64,000 nucleotides of DNA, taken from contig CM047426.1 in NCBI GenBank assembly GCA_026168455.1, positions 61,672,958 to 61,736,957 of the forward strand, in the 5' to 3' direction. Every line of letters begins with the position of its first letter. Position 1 is the first letter of the stretch. Below, in pieces: positions 1 through 9,859 of the stretch. Both the position numbers and the translations under genes were made by a program. Source of the DNA: Theocolax elegans (lineage: Eukaryota; Arthropoda; Insecta; Hymenoptera; Cerocephalidae). Below the pieces are notes generated by a model. It saw nothing but the letters and a program-made list of their open reading frames with translations, ran no database searches and was not told where the DNA came from.

Positions 1-552
1 ACAACGAGCGATAAGTTGAGGGCTGTTATGTTAGCTCTCATCATGTCAGCCGCAGCACTAGAAGACTTCATATCAATATTGAAGTCTCCAGTAATAACAG
101 CAAGACTGTGGGAAGGAAGGAAATCAGATAGTAAATTAAAGAAAGTGATGGGGTAAGATGCTGTTGGCCGTCTGTAGACAACACTGAGAAGGAGCGAAGT
201 CGATTTACCAATGATATGTAGAATGAAGAACTCAGGAGAGTTTGAGAACAGTTTGTCAGATTGAGCCAACAAGTTAACTTTGTACTCATCCCTGACGTAA
301 GCAGCAACTCTCCCTCCTTCCTTACCCACTCGGTCAAGTCTGTATAGAGTGTACCTAGGCAATTTTACTATATCAGAGGAATCCGATTCCGTAAGAAAGG
401 TCTCCGTAAGTGCAATCACATCGAAGGCTTGTGGATAGATTAGTGATTCAATTGATGAGAAGTGAGTTTTAAGCCTATTGATGTTAATGTGAATGATGGA
501 GAAAGAAGGTTTGAGTGATTGTGAGTGAAAAAGAGGCGTCTGGCCGGCTGCC
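1..552 (-). CDS. LINE ORF2, N-terminal endonuclease domain (partial, runs off window)
   Basis: Read on the minus strand from just after the ORF1 stop at 555, this frame stays open to the window edge. It shows the start of an apurinic-type endonuclease of a jockey/R1-like non-LTR retrotransposon. The N-terminal block HININRL, the catalytic block LTETFL, the VVYRRP block and the metal/active-site block VITGDFNIDM appear in the usual order and spacing. The same domain recurs in the plus-strand copies at 45788-46476 and 47159-47848, which supports the frame. The protein would nick target DNA and prime reverse transcription; the RT part lies outside the window. There is no obvious ATG at the start: the frame continues directly from the ORF1 stop codon. 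It could be an active copy or a truncated one; the missing part decides. Confidence 0.8.
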
Positions 553-554
553 TT

Positions 555-1817
555 TCATAAGGAAGGAAGAATAGTATTGACCGAAAGGAAGTTAGGTGAT
601 AAGGAAAGGAGTTCGGCTTTGGAGAGAATGCGGAGTAAAGCGCCCTTTTTTTCTTTTCGCATGTATACCGTACAATACTTTACAATCGGTCGCATATAGC
701 CTAGTTCTTTCGCTTTACGTAGAGCTAACATCCAAAGGGCGTGGACAGTCTTCGGCCATAAAGGTCTAATATACAACGAGGATTCTCCTCCCAAGCCAAA
801 AATGCTAGACGTCGTGGCACCTTTTAAACGAAAGGCCTTATCAACTATTAGGTCTCTGACGGCTGGTGTAGAGACCTTACAAACTAGACTTTTAGAGACG
901 TTGAAAGAGGGAGCAATAGTCGTGGTTGATTGGCTTGAAACCGAAGAAGAGAGATTAGCTGAGTTGATTGGACGCGACAGCCAAGGTCGAATCTCAACAA
1001 TATGCGGTATTACGAGCGGGAGATTAAGGTGTGTTAATAACAATTCAATTAATTTAAGGTCACTTATAGTGGAATCAGTGGGTAGACCTGAGAATAAAAC
1101 GTCACAGGAATTATTATCCTGCACCCCGGTATCAATCAATGCTGCCGGTGTCGAAGATGCTGACCCTTGATCAAGAAGCTTGCTCACATTAGCCTCAAGC
1201 GGCTCAACACGAGCTCCCACCTCATTGAAACGTTCGTCGGAAGCCGCCTCAAAGGTATCGACCCGTCCGCGAACAGATTCGAGCTCAGCCCCAAGCGAAT
1301 TCAACTTAGCATCAACGCCGTCGACCTTGACCTCGATCCTCTCAACTAGCCTGGTGATCGCGCGTTCATAATTGACGAACCACGCCGGAGGAGCATCCGC
1401 CATCGCAGCGGTATCCCGAGAGCCGCCCGATTGCTCTGAATTGGGAGCGACAGGCGTGGTTGCGCGAGGTTGCTTGGCAACCTGCGTTAATGGTGGCGAG
1501 GTAGGCGAGGCCAAGCGCTTCGCGCCTGACGTAGTGGGGGGAGTCGCGAGAGTTCCCGCGGCTGTCCCGCTCATTGTCGCGCCGACCGTCGCGCTCGCAA
1601 AATGCGACCCAGTAGGTGCTGCCCCCGTACTATACAAATCGCTACTAACGCATGAGCTCGGAGGAGCGCGTGCCAATTCGCAGCAGCGCCGAATGTCGGT
1701 GCCCGGCAAAATCGACACGCAATGGGTGTGCGTTATATTATTACACGCCGGGCATACCTCGGAGTAGTCCTTGCGAGATATACGCACTCTGCAAACGAAG
1801 CAGCATCTGGAAGCCAT
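555..1817 (-). CDS. LINE ORF1 protein (zinc-finger plus coiled-coil nucleic-acid-binding protein)
   Basis: Open frame of 420 codons from an ATG at 1817. A longer open stretch upstream is only translated (GA)n repeat, so I take this ATG as the start. Residues 4-31 hold a Cys/His cluster (CFVC, CPAC, HTHC) resembling a PHD/RING-type zinc knuckle. An alanine/serine/proline-rich linker follows, then a predicted coiled coil around residues 170-240, and a C-terminal RNA-binding-like domain with the block DVLFSGLPTDS. The ORF2 endonuclease frame follows directly. ORF1 proteins of this kind coat LINE RNA in a ribonucleoprotein. A degenerate relative lies at 45002-45430. No frameshifts are visible, so this copy may be young. 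Confidence 0.8.
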   Translation of the reverse strand: MASRCCFVCRVRISRKDYSEVCPACNNITHTHCVSILPGTDIRRCCELARAPPSSCVSSDLYSTGAAPTGSHFASATVGATMSGTAAGTLATPPTTSGAKRLASPTSPPLTQVAKQPRATTPVAPNSEQSGGSRDTAAMADAPPAWFVNYERAITRLVERIEVKVDGVDAKLNSLGAELESVRGRVDTFEAASDERFNEVGARVEPLEANVSKLLDQGSASSTPAALIDTGVQDNNSCDVLFSGLPTDSTISDLKLIELLLTHLNLPLVIPHIVEIRPWLSRPINSANLSSSVSSQSTTTIAPSFNVSKSLVCKVSTPAVRDLIVDKAFRLKGATTSSIFGLGGESSLYIRPLWPKTVHALWMLALRKAKELGYMRPIVKYCTVYMRKEKKGALLRILSKAELLSLSPNFLSVNTILPSL

Positions 1818-2205
1818 TATATCGATGTCAATGTCAGCTGGTAGAGGCGAGGCGATACGGAGATTTTGCGTAGCGTGTGACGTCACAAAGATGAGCAGTG
1901 GCGAGGTGAGAAGCCGTAGTTCTAATAAAATCCTGAAGAGGCACACGTGTAGCTGTGCGAATAAATTACCGCCTAAGTTGGCTCTCCAAGCGAAAACTAA
2001 CCTTGATGTTGGCCGGTTGTTTGTAGCGAAAATTGAAGTGGAAGGACCAACTGCAAAAGCGAACTTTAACGAAACGTAAAAGCTGTAGCCAGTCCGCCCA
2101 CGAAAAATTTGCACTGAAAAGCTCGGGAACCAGATGTAAGAAATAGGCGAAGAAAAAAACACAGAGCGATACGAATAGTGGCTTGTCAACTCACCTTGCG
2201 CGCGC

Positions 2206-2664
2206 AGACAGAGAGTGATCGCATAGAGAGAGAGAAAGAGAGGGAGAATGAGAGATAGCGAGAGAGAGAATGAGAGATAGATAGAGAGAGAGAATGAGAG
2301 ATAGAGAGAGAATGAAGATAGTTGAATAATTGAATAATAATAGATAATTGAATAATTAAGTAACAATAATAACAAAAAAAATAGAATAAAAATATAATAA
2401 CAATAAAAAAATAAAACCAGTAAAGTAAACATAACAATAACAATATAAAATACAAAATAAAATATATAATATAAAATATAAAGAGAGAGTGAGTAAAAAG
2501 GAGTTACAGAGAGAATTAGAAAGAATGAGGGAGAGTGAGGGAGTGCGAGAGTAAGAGTGAGTAAGAATGAGGGTGTGTGAGGGGGAGAGAGGGAGAGTGA
2601 GGGAGAGAGATAGAGAATGAGTGAGAGAATGAGAGATAGAGATAGAGAGATAGATAGATAGATA
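2206..2664. repeat. (GA)n-rich tract between two LINEs, with AT-rich insert
   Basis: Imperfect GA/GAGAGAAT repeats at 2215-2330 and 2480-2664, separated by about 150 bp of A/T-rich TAATA-type sequence. The right end carries GATA repeats (about 2650-2672), which read as TATC on the LINE strand. This is the same short tail found at the 3' end of LINE copy 3 near 44945. No gene is seen here. Confidence 0.85.
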
Positions 2665-4320
2665 TATATTTATTTGTACATTACAAAAATAAAATACATT
2701 ATATTTAAAATAATAATGTATATAAGAACATTAGTCATTGCACATTGATATCAGTCATTAGCTTTAGGTCAAATAAGTAATATCAGAGCTTTAAGTTAAT
2801 ACAGTGAATATCACAGTAAGTCATTATAATAAAATAGAATATAATACAAATAAATCTTCGTTCGTATCTATCAGTCTATCAGTCAGATGATAACAATGTA
2901 ATTCAATCACCAATCATCCCTTAAATACATTCACTCTCGCAAACAGTGTACATGGGACGATGCAAAAAAAATAAAATAAAATAAAATACAGTTATACAAT
3001 AAAATACAAGATCATGGATAGACATGAATAAATAAGAATAAATAAATAAATAAATAATATAAATAAACAATGACCATGCTATTCTAATTCCAGGAGGTAC
3101 CTCCGGACAGAAGTCTTAAAGCCCCTCAGTGACGATAAGTTTCTGATCTCTGCCGGCAGTGAGTTCCATAATGCACTCCCTGAACCTGGAAAGATCGTTT
3201 TCCAGCTTCAGTGCGCAACAAGGGAGGCGTAAGTTCCCTCAGTGGACCCCTCTCAGTGCCTCTCGGAACATATCTGGAGAATAAACTCTCCAGATACTGT
3301 GGAACACGCATACGTATCAGTTTGTACATTAGCACAGCTATAAAATATTATCTTCTAGAATCTGAACGCAGCCATGACAGGGAGACTCTGTGAGAGGTCA
3401 CATGATCATCCCTCCTCACACCACACACATAGCGTACAAAGGAATTCTGTATCACCTGTAGTCTGTTACGTAATTCCTGCGAGGCGTCCAGAACAACTAC
3501 AGGACAATAATCCAGATATGGGAACAACAAGGCCTCAGCAATTCGTTTACAAAGGGTTTCGTTAGTGTATTTTCTAAAAAAGTGCAGACTATATAAAGTC
3601 TTATTAACCTTCTTCGCAACACTATCCAAATGATTGTTCCAAGTAAGTTGAGAGTCTAGAATTATTCTAAGACTTAGAACATTATCCACGAAAGGGATGC
3701 GCACACCATCACCCAGCTCAAAGCATGGCTTGTCTTCCTTGTGAAATTTCGAACAATATTTGCGATATACAAATAAAATTGCTTGAGTTTTAGAGTTCTT
3801 GAGCTTAAGTGAGGCGCCCTCAGCCCATGCAGACAAGTCCTGAGCAACCCTCTGAAGCCTCGCTATCCCCCCATCAATGTCATGATAAGGAACCTGAATA
3901 TAAATCTGCAGATCATCTGCGTACAAAATATATTTGACCCCCGCAGAAACCAGCAACTCGCGTAAGTAACTAATGTATAAACAAAACAGAAACGGTCCCA
4001 GGACTGACCCCTGTGGTACTCCTGAATTGGTTGCAATCCAGGGAGAAATGTTATCAGATGAGATAACCGCCTGCTGACGGCTTGAGAAATAAGAGTTTAT
4101 CCACAAAAGGGCAGACCCGGAAAAACCCATCTGTTTCAGTCGAAGAAGTAATCTAGTAGGAGAGATTGTGTCAAAGGCCTTGCTGAAGTCAAACAGCAGG
4201 AGTAGAGTCACCAATTTATTATCGATCCCGACTCTAATATCCTCAGTTATCCTCAACAAGGCTGCCTCCGTTGAGCTGTAAGGTCTGAAACCAGTCTGTA
4301 ATAGGTCCGAAAGTGAGTTT
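2665..4320 (-). mobile_element. LINE copy 2, 5'-truncated (second family)
   Basis: Minus-strand LINE fragment keeping the reverse transcriptase, the C-terminal region and a long 3' UTR. It begins inside a (GA)n tract at about 4320 and ends in TATC repeats and then more (GA)n at about 2665. The RT sequence differs enough from copies 1, 3, 4 and 5 to be a separate family. The 3' UTR (about 2665-3085) is A/T-rich with ATTT repeats and has no ORF. Flanking by the same microsatellite on both sides is the pattern seen for every LINE here. Confidence 0.8.
3090..4318 (-). pseudogene. LINE ORF2 reverse transcriptase and C-terminus (5'-truncated, frameshifted)
   Basis: The fragment starts with the RT block LLQTGFRPYSSTEAAL, in a different frame from the next part. 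It continues as an open frame at 4259-3348 with the RT motifs FDFSKAFDT, SGVPQGSVLGP and the catalytic YADD intact. A further frameshift near 3340 leads into VLMYKLIRMRVPQYLESL, and another near 3190 into LWNSLPAEIRNLSSLRGFK, a typical LINE C-terminus ending near 3090. At least three frame changes make it a pseudogene. The 5' truncation removed the endonuclease, as is usual for incomplete target-primed reverse transcription. Confidence 0.85.
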
Positions 4321-4450
4321 CTCAGAGAGAGAGAATGATAGATAGAGAAAGAGAGAGAGAATGAGAGAGAGAGAGAGAGAGAGAGAATGAGAGAGAGAAT
4401 GAAAAATAGAGAGAGAGAATGAGAGAAAGTGATAGCGTGCGAGAGTGTGA
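4321..4450. repeat. (GA)n tract upstream of LINE copy 2
   Basis: About 110 bp of GAGA/GAGAGAAT repeats, the microsatellite in which the truncated LINE sits. Its right end runs into a tRNA-like sequence. Confidence 0.85.
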
Positions 4451-4484
4451 GCGAGGTCCCGGTTCAAATCCGGGCTGTAGCTGT
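4428..4484 (+). ncRNA. tRNA-derived fragment (3' half), possible SINE head or tRNA pseudogene
   Basis: Positions 4458-4474 form a perfect T-arm: stem CCCGG/CCGGG around the loop TTCAAAT, matching the B-box consensus GGTTCAAATCC. It is followed by a seven-base acceptor-like strand and then a run of ten T, as at a Pol III terminator. The 5' acceptor strand and D-arm are not recognisable; the upstream part merges with (GA)n. It is therefore not a functional tRNA. It may be the head of a tRNA-derived SINE or an old tRNA fragment. Confidence 0.5.
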
Positions 4485-4674
4485 TTTTTTTTTCATTGAA
4501 ATTTCGTAAATGTTTGAAAAGTACAACTTTGTTTATCAAAATTTTAATGCTTTAAAAAAAGTAATCAATCGACAGAAGAAGGTTTATAACGTGTAATGAA
4601 CAAAAATTGCTGAAATGAGTTTTTGGATTACCTGGGATTAGATTTGAGATCTCCAGTGAGATTTTTTAATGGGG

Positions 4675-6316
4675 ATATATATGGGTGGTTCTCTGTGACA
4701 TCGAAGATGAAAAAAATAAATATTGCTATAACTGTGGGAATATGTTTTAGAGGTATCCAGTAGTTCTCCTGAATTTTTTCAGATTTTTTCTGGGCCATTA
4801 TTTTAAGTTACAGAGAGTCAAAGTTGACATTTTAGCACTTTTTTGCATTATATGCCCATTTTCATGAATTTTTAGCTCCCAGGGGATGCATTTTTCACTA
4901 AAAACATAAGTATGACTTTTTTTGTAAAATTTTCCGAACTTTTCATTAAAAATACTTTTAAAGACATAAATGTATGCTGTCACACTCTTGTAAGCCATTT
5001 AAACCTTAAATAGTGAAAATCGGCAATTCTGCTCCGGACTCTGGTAACCTAATACTGTCTAAAAGATGTCTTTTTATAGTCAAAAACTGCCTAAAAATTT
5101 CCAGAGTGGGTCTAAATCATTAAGATCACTTATGGTCAAAATATCCGGGAAAAGTGCCCGAAATATTAATAGAAATGTATATTTGTTGCTTTATAACGAT
5201 GAATCTATTAGCATGATCATTGCAAAAAAATTTGTGCACTTACCTTGGAGTGGTAGAAAAGTATCTTCACTTGTTTCAGTATCCATCTAATCCCCTGTAA
5301 GCTGCTAAAAATACAAATATTATTATACAAATGTAAAAAATTAATTTTTAAACATTTATAATGCTGAATTTTTAGTTTTACATCCCTTACAAGAATTATA
5401 ATACTAATCTGAAGGATTACTATAAATATATAAACATCATTATTACAATAACTGAATATACGTATTTAATACAAAAGATATATAAATAAATCGGATATAT
5501 AATTATAATGAATAATATGATAACGTGACAGTGACAAGTTTGTGAAATCTAAACAATGTATTGCTGAATAATAATAATAATAATAATAATGTTGATACTT
5601 TTATAGTAATCCTTCAGATTAGTATAATAATTCTTGTAACGGATGTAAAACTAATAATCCAGCATTATAAATGTTTAAAAAATAATTTTTTATAATTTTA
5701 TAATAATATTACTGAAACAAGTGAGGATACTTTTCTACCACTCCAAGGTAAGTGCACAAATTTTTTTGCAATGATCATGCTAATAGATTCATCGTTATAA
5801 GGCAACAAATATACATTTCTATTAATATTTCGGGCACTTTTCCCGGATATTTTGACCATAAGTGATCTTAATGATTTAGACCCACTCTGGAAATTTTTAG
5901 GCAGTTTTTGACTATAAAAAGACATCTTTTAGACAGTATTAGGTTACCAGAGTCCGGAGCAGAATTGTTGATTTTCACTATTTAAGGTTTAAATGGCTTA
6001 CAAGAGTGTGACAGCATACATTTATGTCTTTAAAAGTATCTTTAATGAAAAGTTCGGAAAATTTTACAAAAAAAGTCATACTTATGTTTTTAGTGAAAAA
6101 TGCATCCCCTGGGAGCTAAAAATTCATGAAAATGGGCATATAATGCAAAAAAGTGCTAAAATGTCAACTTTGACTCTCTGTAACTTAAAATAATGGCCCA
6201 GAAAAAATCTGAAAAAATTCAGGAGAACTACTGGATACCTCTAAAATATATTCCCACAGTTATAGCAATATTTATTTTTTTCATCTTCGATGTCACAGAG
6301 AACCACCCATATATAT
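4675..6316. mobile_element. Foldback (long inverted repeat) element, copy 1
   Basis: Two near-perfect inverted arms, about 4675-5425 and 5598-6316, flank a ~170-bp A/T-rich centre. The outer ends read ATATATATGGGTGGTTCTC on both strands. Each arm carries the same pair of short open frames (66 and ~74 codons) as mirror images; these are more likely a by-product than genes because they have no known motif. Few differences separate the arms, so the structure is recent or kept alike by gene conversion. A transcript would form a ~700-bp hairpin. A second, damaged copy is at 32035-35663. Confidence 0.85.
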
Positions 6317-6769
6317 AAATAATATATCAAAAATTGTAAAAACAAATCGTTATATCTATTTGAACTTCTAATATTTGTCATCCTAGTACATGTGGTATTT
6401 TAAATTCTAATTACAATGTTATAATTAATAATTTTTTCAAGATATTTAACCTTAAATTTTAAAATAAGAATCACGTACCGATACTTCATTTTAAAAATTA
6501 ATCAATAAAATTTTATATAAATTACATTTACATCTTACAAATTCTTTACGCACATTCTACGTACCATATAGAACATGTTTCTTGAATACAAAAAATTTTT
6601 TTTTTCATGCTTTTTGACCATAGTTTACTCTTAACAAATAGTTGCGACTGATGCAAGGCTTCTACCTGCAGAAAATTATCCCCGCCCTTTATATATGTCT
6701 ATCCTATAAAAAAAAAACAAAAATACAATGTAACTGTTTCTTTAAGTTAATTTATAACACCGGCTCACA
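6317..6769. other. A/T-rich intergenic sequence
   Basis: Low-complexity A/T-rich DNA right of the foldback element. I see no ORF with recognisable motifs, no repeat boundary and no RNA gene. Confidence 0.6.
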
Positions 6770-7250
6770 AAAAAATGGCTGTATGAATCCAAATACAGTG
6801 TCAGTTTTGCTCGGACACCTCCGAAATTCAGCGAAAAATTAAAAAAACCCTGAAAAATCACTGAAAATTGTGAGAAATGGCATTTTTAAATATTGGAAAG
6901 TATCAGAAAGTATTCTTTTATGTTTATTATTCATGACTTAAATGTATGTTGAAACGCTGAATCGAAATTCGCTGAATATCCTGCTTGTACGTCATGAAAA
7001 TTCTGAGAAAAGTGGGAAAATCTCTGAAAAATTTCTGAAAATCTTCAAATATCGCATGTCAAGACGTTGGTGAGCATTGAAATAAATCCTGTTAAGTGTA
7101 TTATTCATGACTTTAATGTATATTGATACACTGAATGGAAATCCGCTGAGTATTCTGCTTGCACACCCTGAAAAATCTGAGAAAATTGGGAAAAACCTTA
7201 AAAAACACTAAAAACCATGAAAAATTACTTAGAAATACTGTTTTTAAACT
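6770..7250. repeat. Diverged ~172-bp tandem repeat
   Basis: The block beginning TATTATTCATGACTTAAATG near 6927 recurs near 7099. The shared features are a GCTGAATATTCTGCTTG-like core and the following CTGAAAAATCTGAGAAAA-type stretch; a partial third unit precedes them from about 6785. Units are roughly 75-80% alike by eye. It looks like a satellite or transposon-internal tandem array. No coding sequence is supported. Confidence 0.6.
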
Positions 7251-7494
7251 GTTTTTCTATTGTACCTTACTCGTTTTCTTCAAACAATCTATGTAATGAA
7301 TTTTTCTTTCTCGTTTTGCTATTTGTTTTTATGTCTCTCTTTAACATCCAGCAAAATCCGCCATCATGTTAATAGCCCATCTTCCCTGATACCGCCTCTC
7401 CACTTCGCTTATGTCTTAATAAAAATTTACATCTTGTTCTTCGCTACAAGCTTCTAGATTTTTAGGAAAGTTGTCAAGGTGAGAGTGTAGAAAA

Positions 7495-9095
7495 TGAAGT
7501 TTTAGGTTCATCTTGTAATTTAATTTTTTGTGATTTCTTAGCAACTCATAAACTATATTCTCCAATCGTCACTTATGTTATTCTCTAAAAAATTTTGAGA
7601 AACATTTTGAAACTTTGCCAAGCTACTATCTTATTGTTACTCATGATTGTAATATAATTATCATTTTGGGAAAGTTTGCGAATTTGTGGACCATCAAAAA
7701 TGCCTTCTTTTAACTCAGCATCACTTAATGCGGGGAACTTTTCTTGTATGTGCCAAAACAGTCTTGCTCTTAATTTAGAGCGTTAATAAACTGTTTCATT
7801 AGGCCAAATTTGATATCCATTGGTGGTAGCAGATATTTTGACAGTCCTATCAATGGTATGTGTCGAATGTTCTTTGATCCTGGAATAAAGTTAATTCTCT
7901 TTTCATATTCTCTCTTAATGTAATGAATTATCTTGTCTTTACTGTCCCATAAACACAAAAGCAAGGAGTTTTCGTATAACCAGATTATTGGTCTAAGATC
8001 AGAGTAGCAATTTTCAGATCACCATAAACTTGCCATTGGTGTACTTAGTATTTTATCTTATCCAACACTATCTTTAAGTTTTCATAAGTCTCTTTTAATT
8101 TTTTTGAATGAGCTATTGGAATTGGTGCAATATGCAAATATGTTGCCATGCTTCTGTTTGATGAATTAATTTCTGTTTGATTAATAAAGAGCCTCCATTC
8201 TTTATCTTTGTATACACTTGATTTTAATTTATCTACCAACCCTTTAACATCTGAATAGTACACCAACGAATTTTCTGTATCATTTGTAAAATATTTCTAT
8301 AATTTTTCTCTTTGTTACGATTAAAGTAAGCTGTCGTTTCTTTTAACACTAGGTTTTTTTTTCTTGAGTGCTGCAGCTAAATATTCTGCTCCGTCTTTAG
8401 GTAAACCAAAGTATTTTACAAGTTCATTCAATTCTGCTTGTGTAAATGTTTCAGGAGCCTCCCTCTAATTATTGCGTAGGTATTCATCATCATTAGAATA
8501 TTCTTCATCAGAGTGTACATCAACTTCCATTACGACGCTAAAAGCCGTTCTTCTCCATAATAACAATATCTGGAAATTGCTATTCTGATCTTAGACCAAT
8601 AATCTGGTTATACGAAACCTCTTTGCTTTTTGTGTTTATAGGACAGTAGAGATAAGATGATTCATTACATTAAGAGACAATGGGAAAAGAGAATTAACTT
8701 TATTCCAGGATCAAAGAACATTCGACACATACCATTGATAGGACTGTCAAAATATCTGCTACCACCAATGGATATCAAATTTGACCTAATGAAACAGTTT
8801 ATTAAAGCTCTAAATTAAGAGCAAGACTGTTTTGGCACCTACAAGAAAAGTTCCCCGCAATAAGTGATGCTGAGGTAAAGGAAGGCATTTTTGATGGTCC
8901 ACAAATTCGCAAACTTTTCCAAGATGATAATTATATTACAATCATGAGTAGCAATAAGAATATAGCTTGGCAAGGTTTCAAAAATGTTTCTCAAAATTTT
9001 TTAGAAAATAAGAAAAGTGACGATTGGAGAATATAGTTTATGAGTGGCTAAGAAATTACAAAAACTTAAATCGCAAGAAGAACCTAAAACGTTTT
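7495..9095. repeat. Inverted repeat pair spanning the pseudogene
   Basis: Arms about 7495-8015 and 8565-9095 are inverted copies, each ~520 bp, separated by ~550 bp. The right arm carries the same coding remnant on the plus strand, including the block KEGIFDGPQIRKLFQDD, also with stop codons. The two arms differ at scattered positions, so the inversion is older than the tandem duplications elsewhere in the window. Confidence 0.75.
7560..8530 (-). pseudogene. Decayed repeated arthropod protein gene (function unknown)
   Basis: Read from an ATG at 8530, the minus strand gives an acidic N-terminus and then blocks I recall from a multi-copy, unnamed protein common in arthropod genomes: LPKDGAEYLAAALKKKNL, SLVYYSDVKGLVDKL, EWRLFI, PIAHSKKLKETYENLK, LPPMDIKFGLMKQFINAL and GPQIRKLF-type sequence (the last read best in the inverted copy at 8565-9095). 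Several stops and frame changes break it, for example near 8467, 8044 and 7770. I do not know its function; its copy number in arthropods suggests a mobile-element protein. The C-terminal half is duplicated in inverted orientation immediately to the right. Confidence 0.6.
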
Positions 9096-9414
9096 GTAGT
9101 AAATTAAATTATTCCACGTTTAACAAAGTCAATTTTTTCTCTCGATTTGTTTGTAAAATTTATTATTAAACATATAATTCTTTAACTAAAATTTTTTATT
9201 TCAGGTAAGAAAGCAAATTTTAAATAGGTGTGCTTAATTTTTTTGCTTGTAATAAAAAAGGGAAAAGAATTCATTTTTCAACTTAGTGTCCCAATAATTT
9301 TATTACTTAAAGCGACCTTATAATTTGAAGAAAAGCATACCTTGCACAGGTAAAACAAAAAGCCACCTCATTTTTTTTGTAAATAAGCGTAGCGGTAATT
9401 TTTTGAAAATCAAA
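9096..9414. other. A/T-rich spacer
   Basis: Mainly A/T-rich DNA between the inverted pseudogene and the gag-like region. Nothing recognisable. Confidence 0.5.
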
Positions 9415-9747
9415 ATGTTGGAATCGATGACCACGCAAGTCGATCACTGGATTGGTACGCAATCCAGCGAACAGACCCAGGCGCACTTGATGTCGTTAGA
9501 CATGCATACAGATGGCTCTATATATAAAGAGGCAGAACGATTCCAACAGTGGTTGTTGTGTAATTATACGGCTCAAAAGTTCGCAGCAGAGACAGGTTTA
9601 AATGAGGATCGTCTTAGGCGGAGGAAAGTTTGGTTTAAGTCCGTGGCTGTCCAGAATCCAGAGATTCCGGACCCGGATTTCGACCCAGATGTAGTAGATG
9701 TACTATGGAGGACTCTCGCTCTAGAAGCAGAAGATACGGACGAGTGA
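9415..9747 (+). CDS. Unrecognised 110-codon ORF, possibly 5' part of a retroelement gag
   Basis: An open frame exists from 9325, but the likely start is the ATG at 9415 (or 9427). The base composition from there is more balanced than the flanks, which supports real coding ancestry. The product is acidic at its C-terminus (EAEDTDE) and has no motif I recognise. It ends immediately upstream of gag-like remnants on the same strand, so an origin in the same retroelement is plausible but not shown. Confidence 0.4.
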   Translation: MLESMTTQVDHWIGTQSSEQTQAHLMSLDMHTDGSIYKEAERFQQWLLCNYTAQKFAAETGLNEDRLRRRKVWFKSVAVQNPEIPDPDFDPDVVDVLWRTLALEAEDTDE

Positions 9748-9859
9748 GAGGAAGTTGGACAGTCGGACACCTCCGGCAAAGAAACCGACAAGGAAAAATG
9801 GATAACTTTGGTGTTTGAAACTGTTGCTCAGTTCACGATACAAAAGAATTTTGCTCGGA

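Larger units (their letters stand above)
1..2205 (-). mobile_element. LINE copy 1 (jockey/R1-like), 5' two-thirds visible
   Basis: Minus-strand element made of a 5' UTR of roughly 390 bp (about 1818-2205), ORF1 and the start of ORF2. Its 5' boundary is where unique sequence gives way to a (GA)n tract at about 2206 on the plus strand. It lies directly downstream, on the minus strand, of LINE copy 2, so the two are head-to-tail with only (GA)n between them. No stop codons break either frame, in contrast to all other LINE copies in the window. Confidence 0.75.

Noticed and set aside
802..2079. Several plus-strand open frames opposite ORF1
   Set aside because: They lie antisense to a motif-bearing ORF1 with no motifs of their own; they are shadows of its codon composition.
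1818..2432. N-terminal extension of the LINE ORF1 frame (205 codons upstream of 1817)
   Set aside because: The extra codons are mostly translated (GA)n and A/T repeats; the zinc-finger protein starts cleanly at the internal ATG.
4458..4484. Functional tRNA gene
   Set aside because: Only the T-arm and part of the acceptor are present; no D-arm, anticodon arm or matching 5' acceptor strand.
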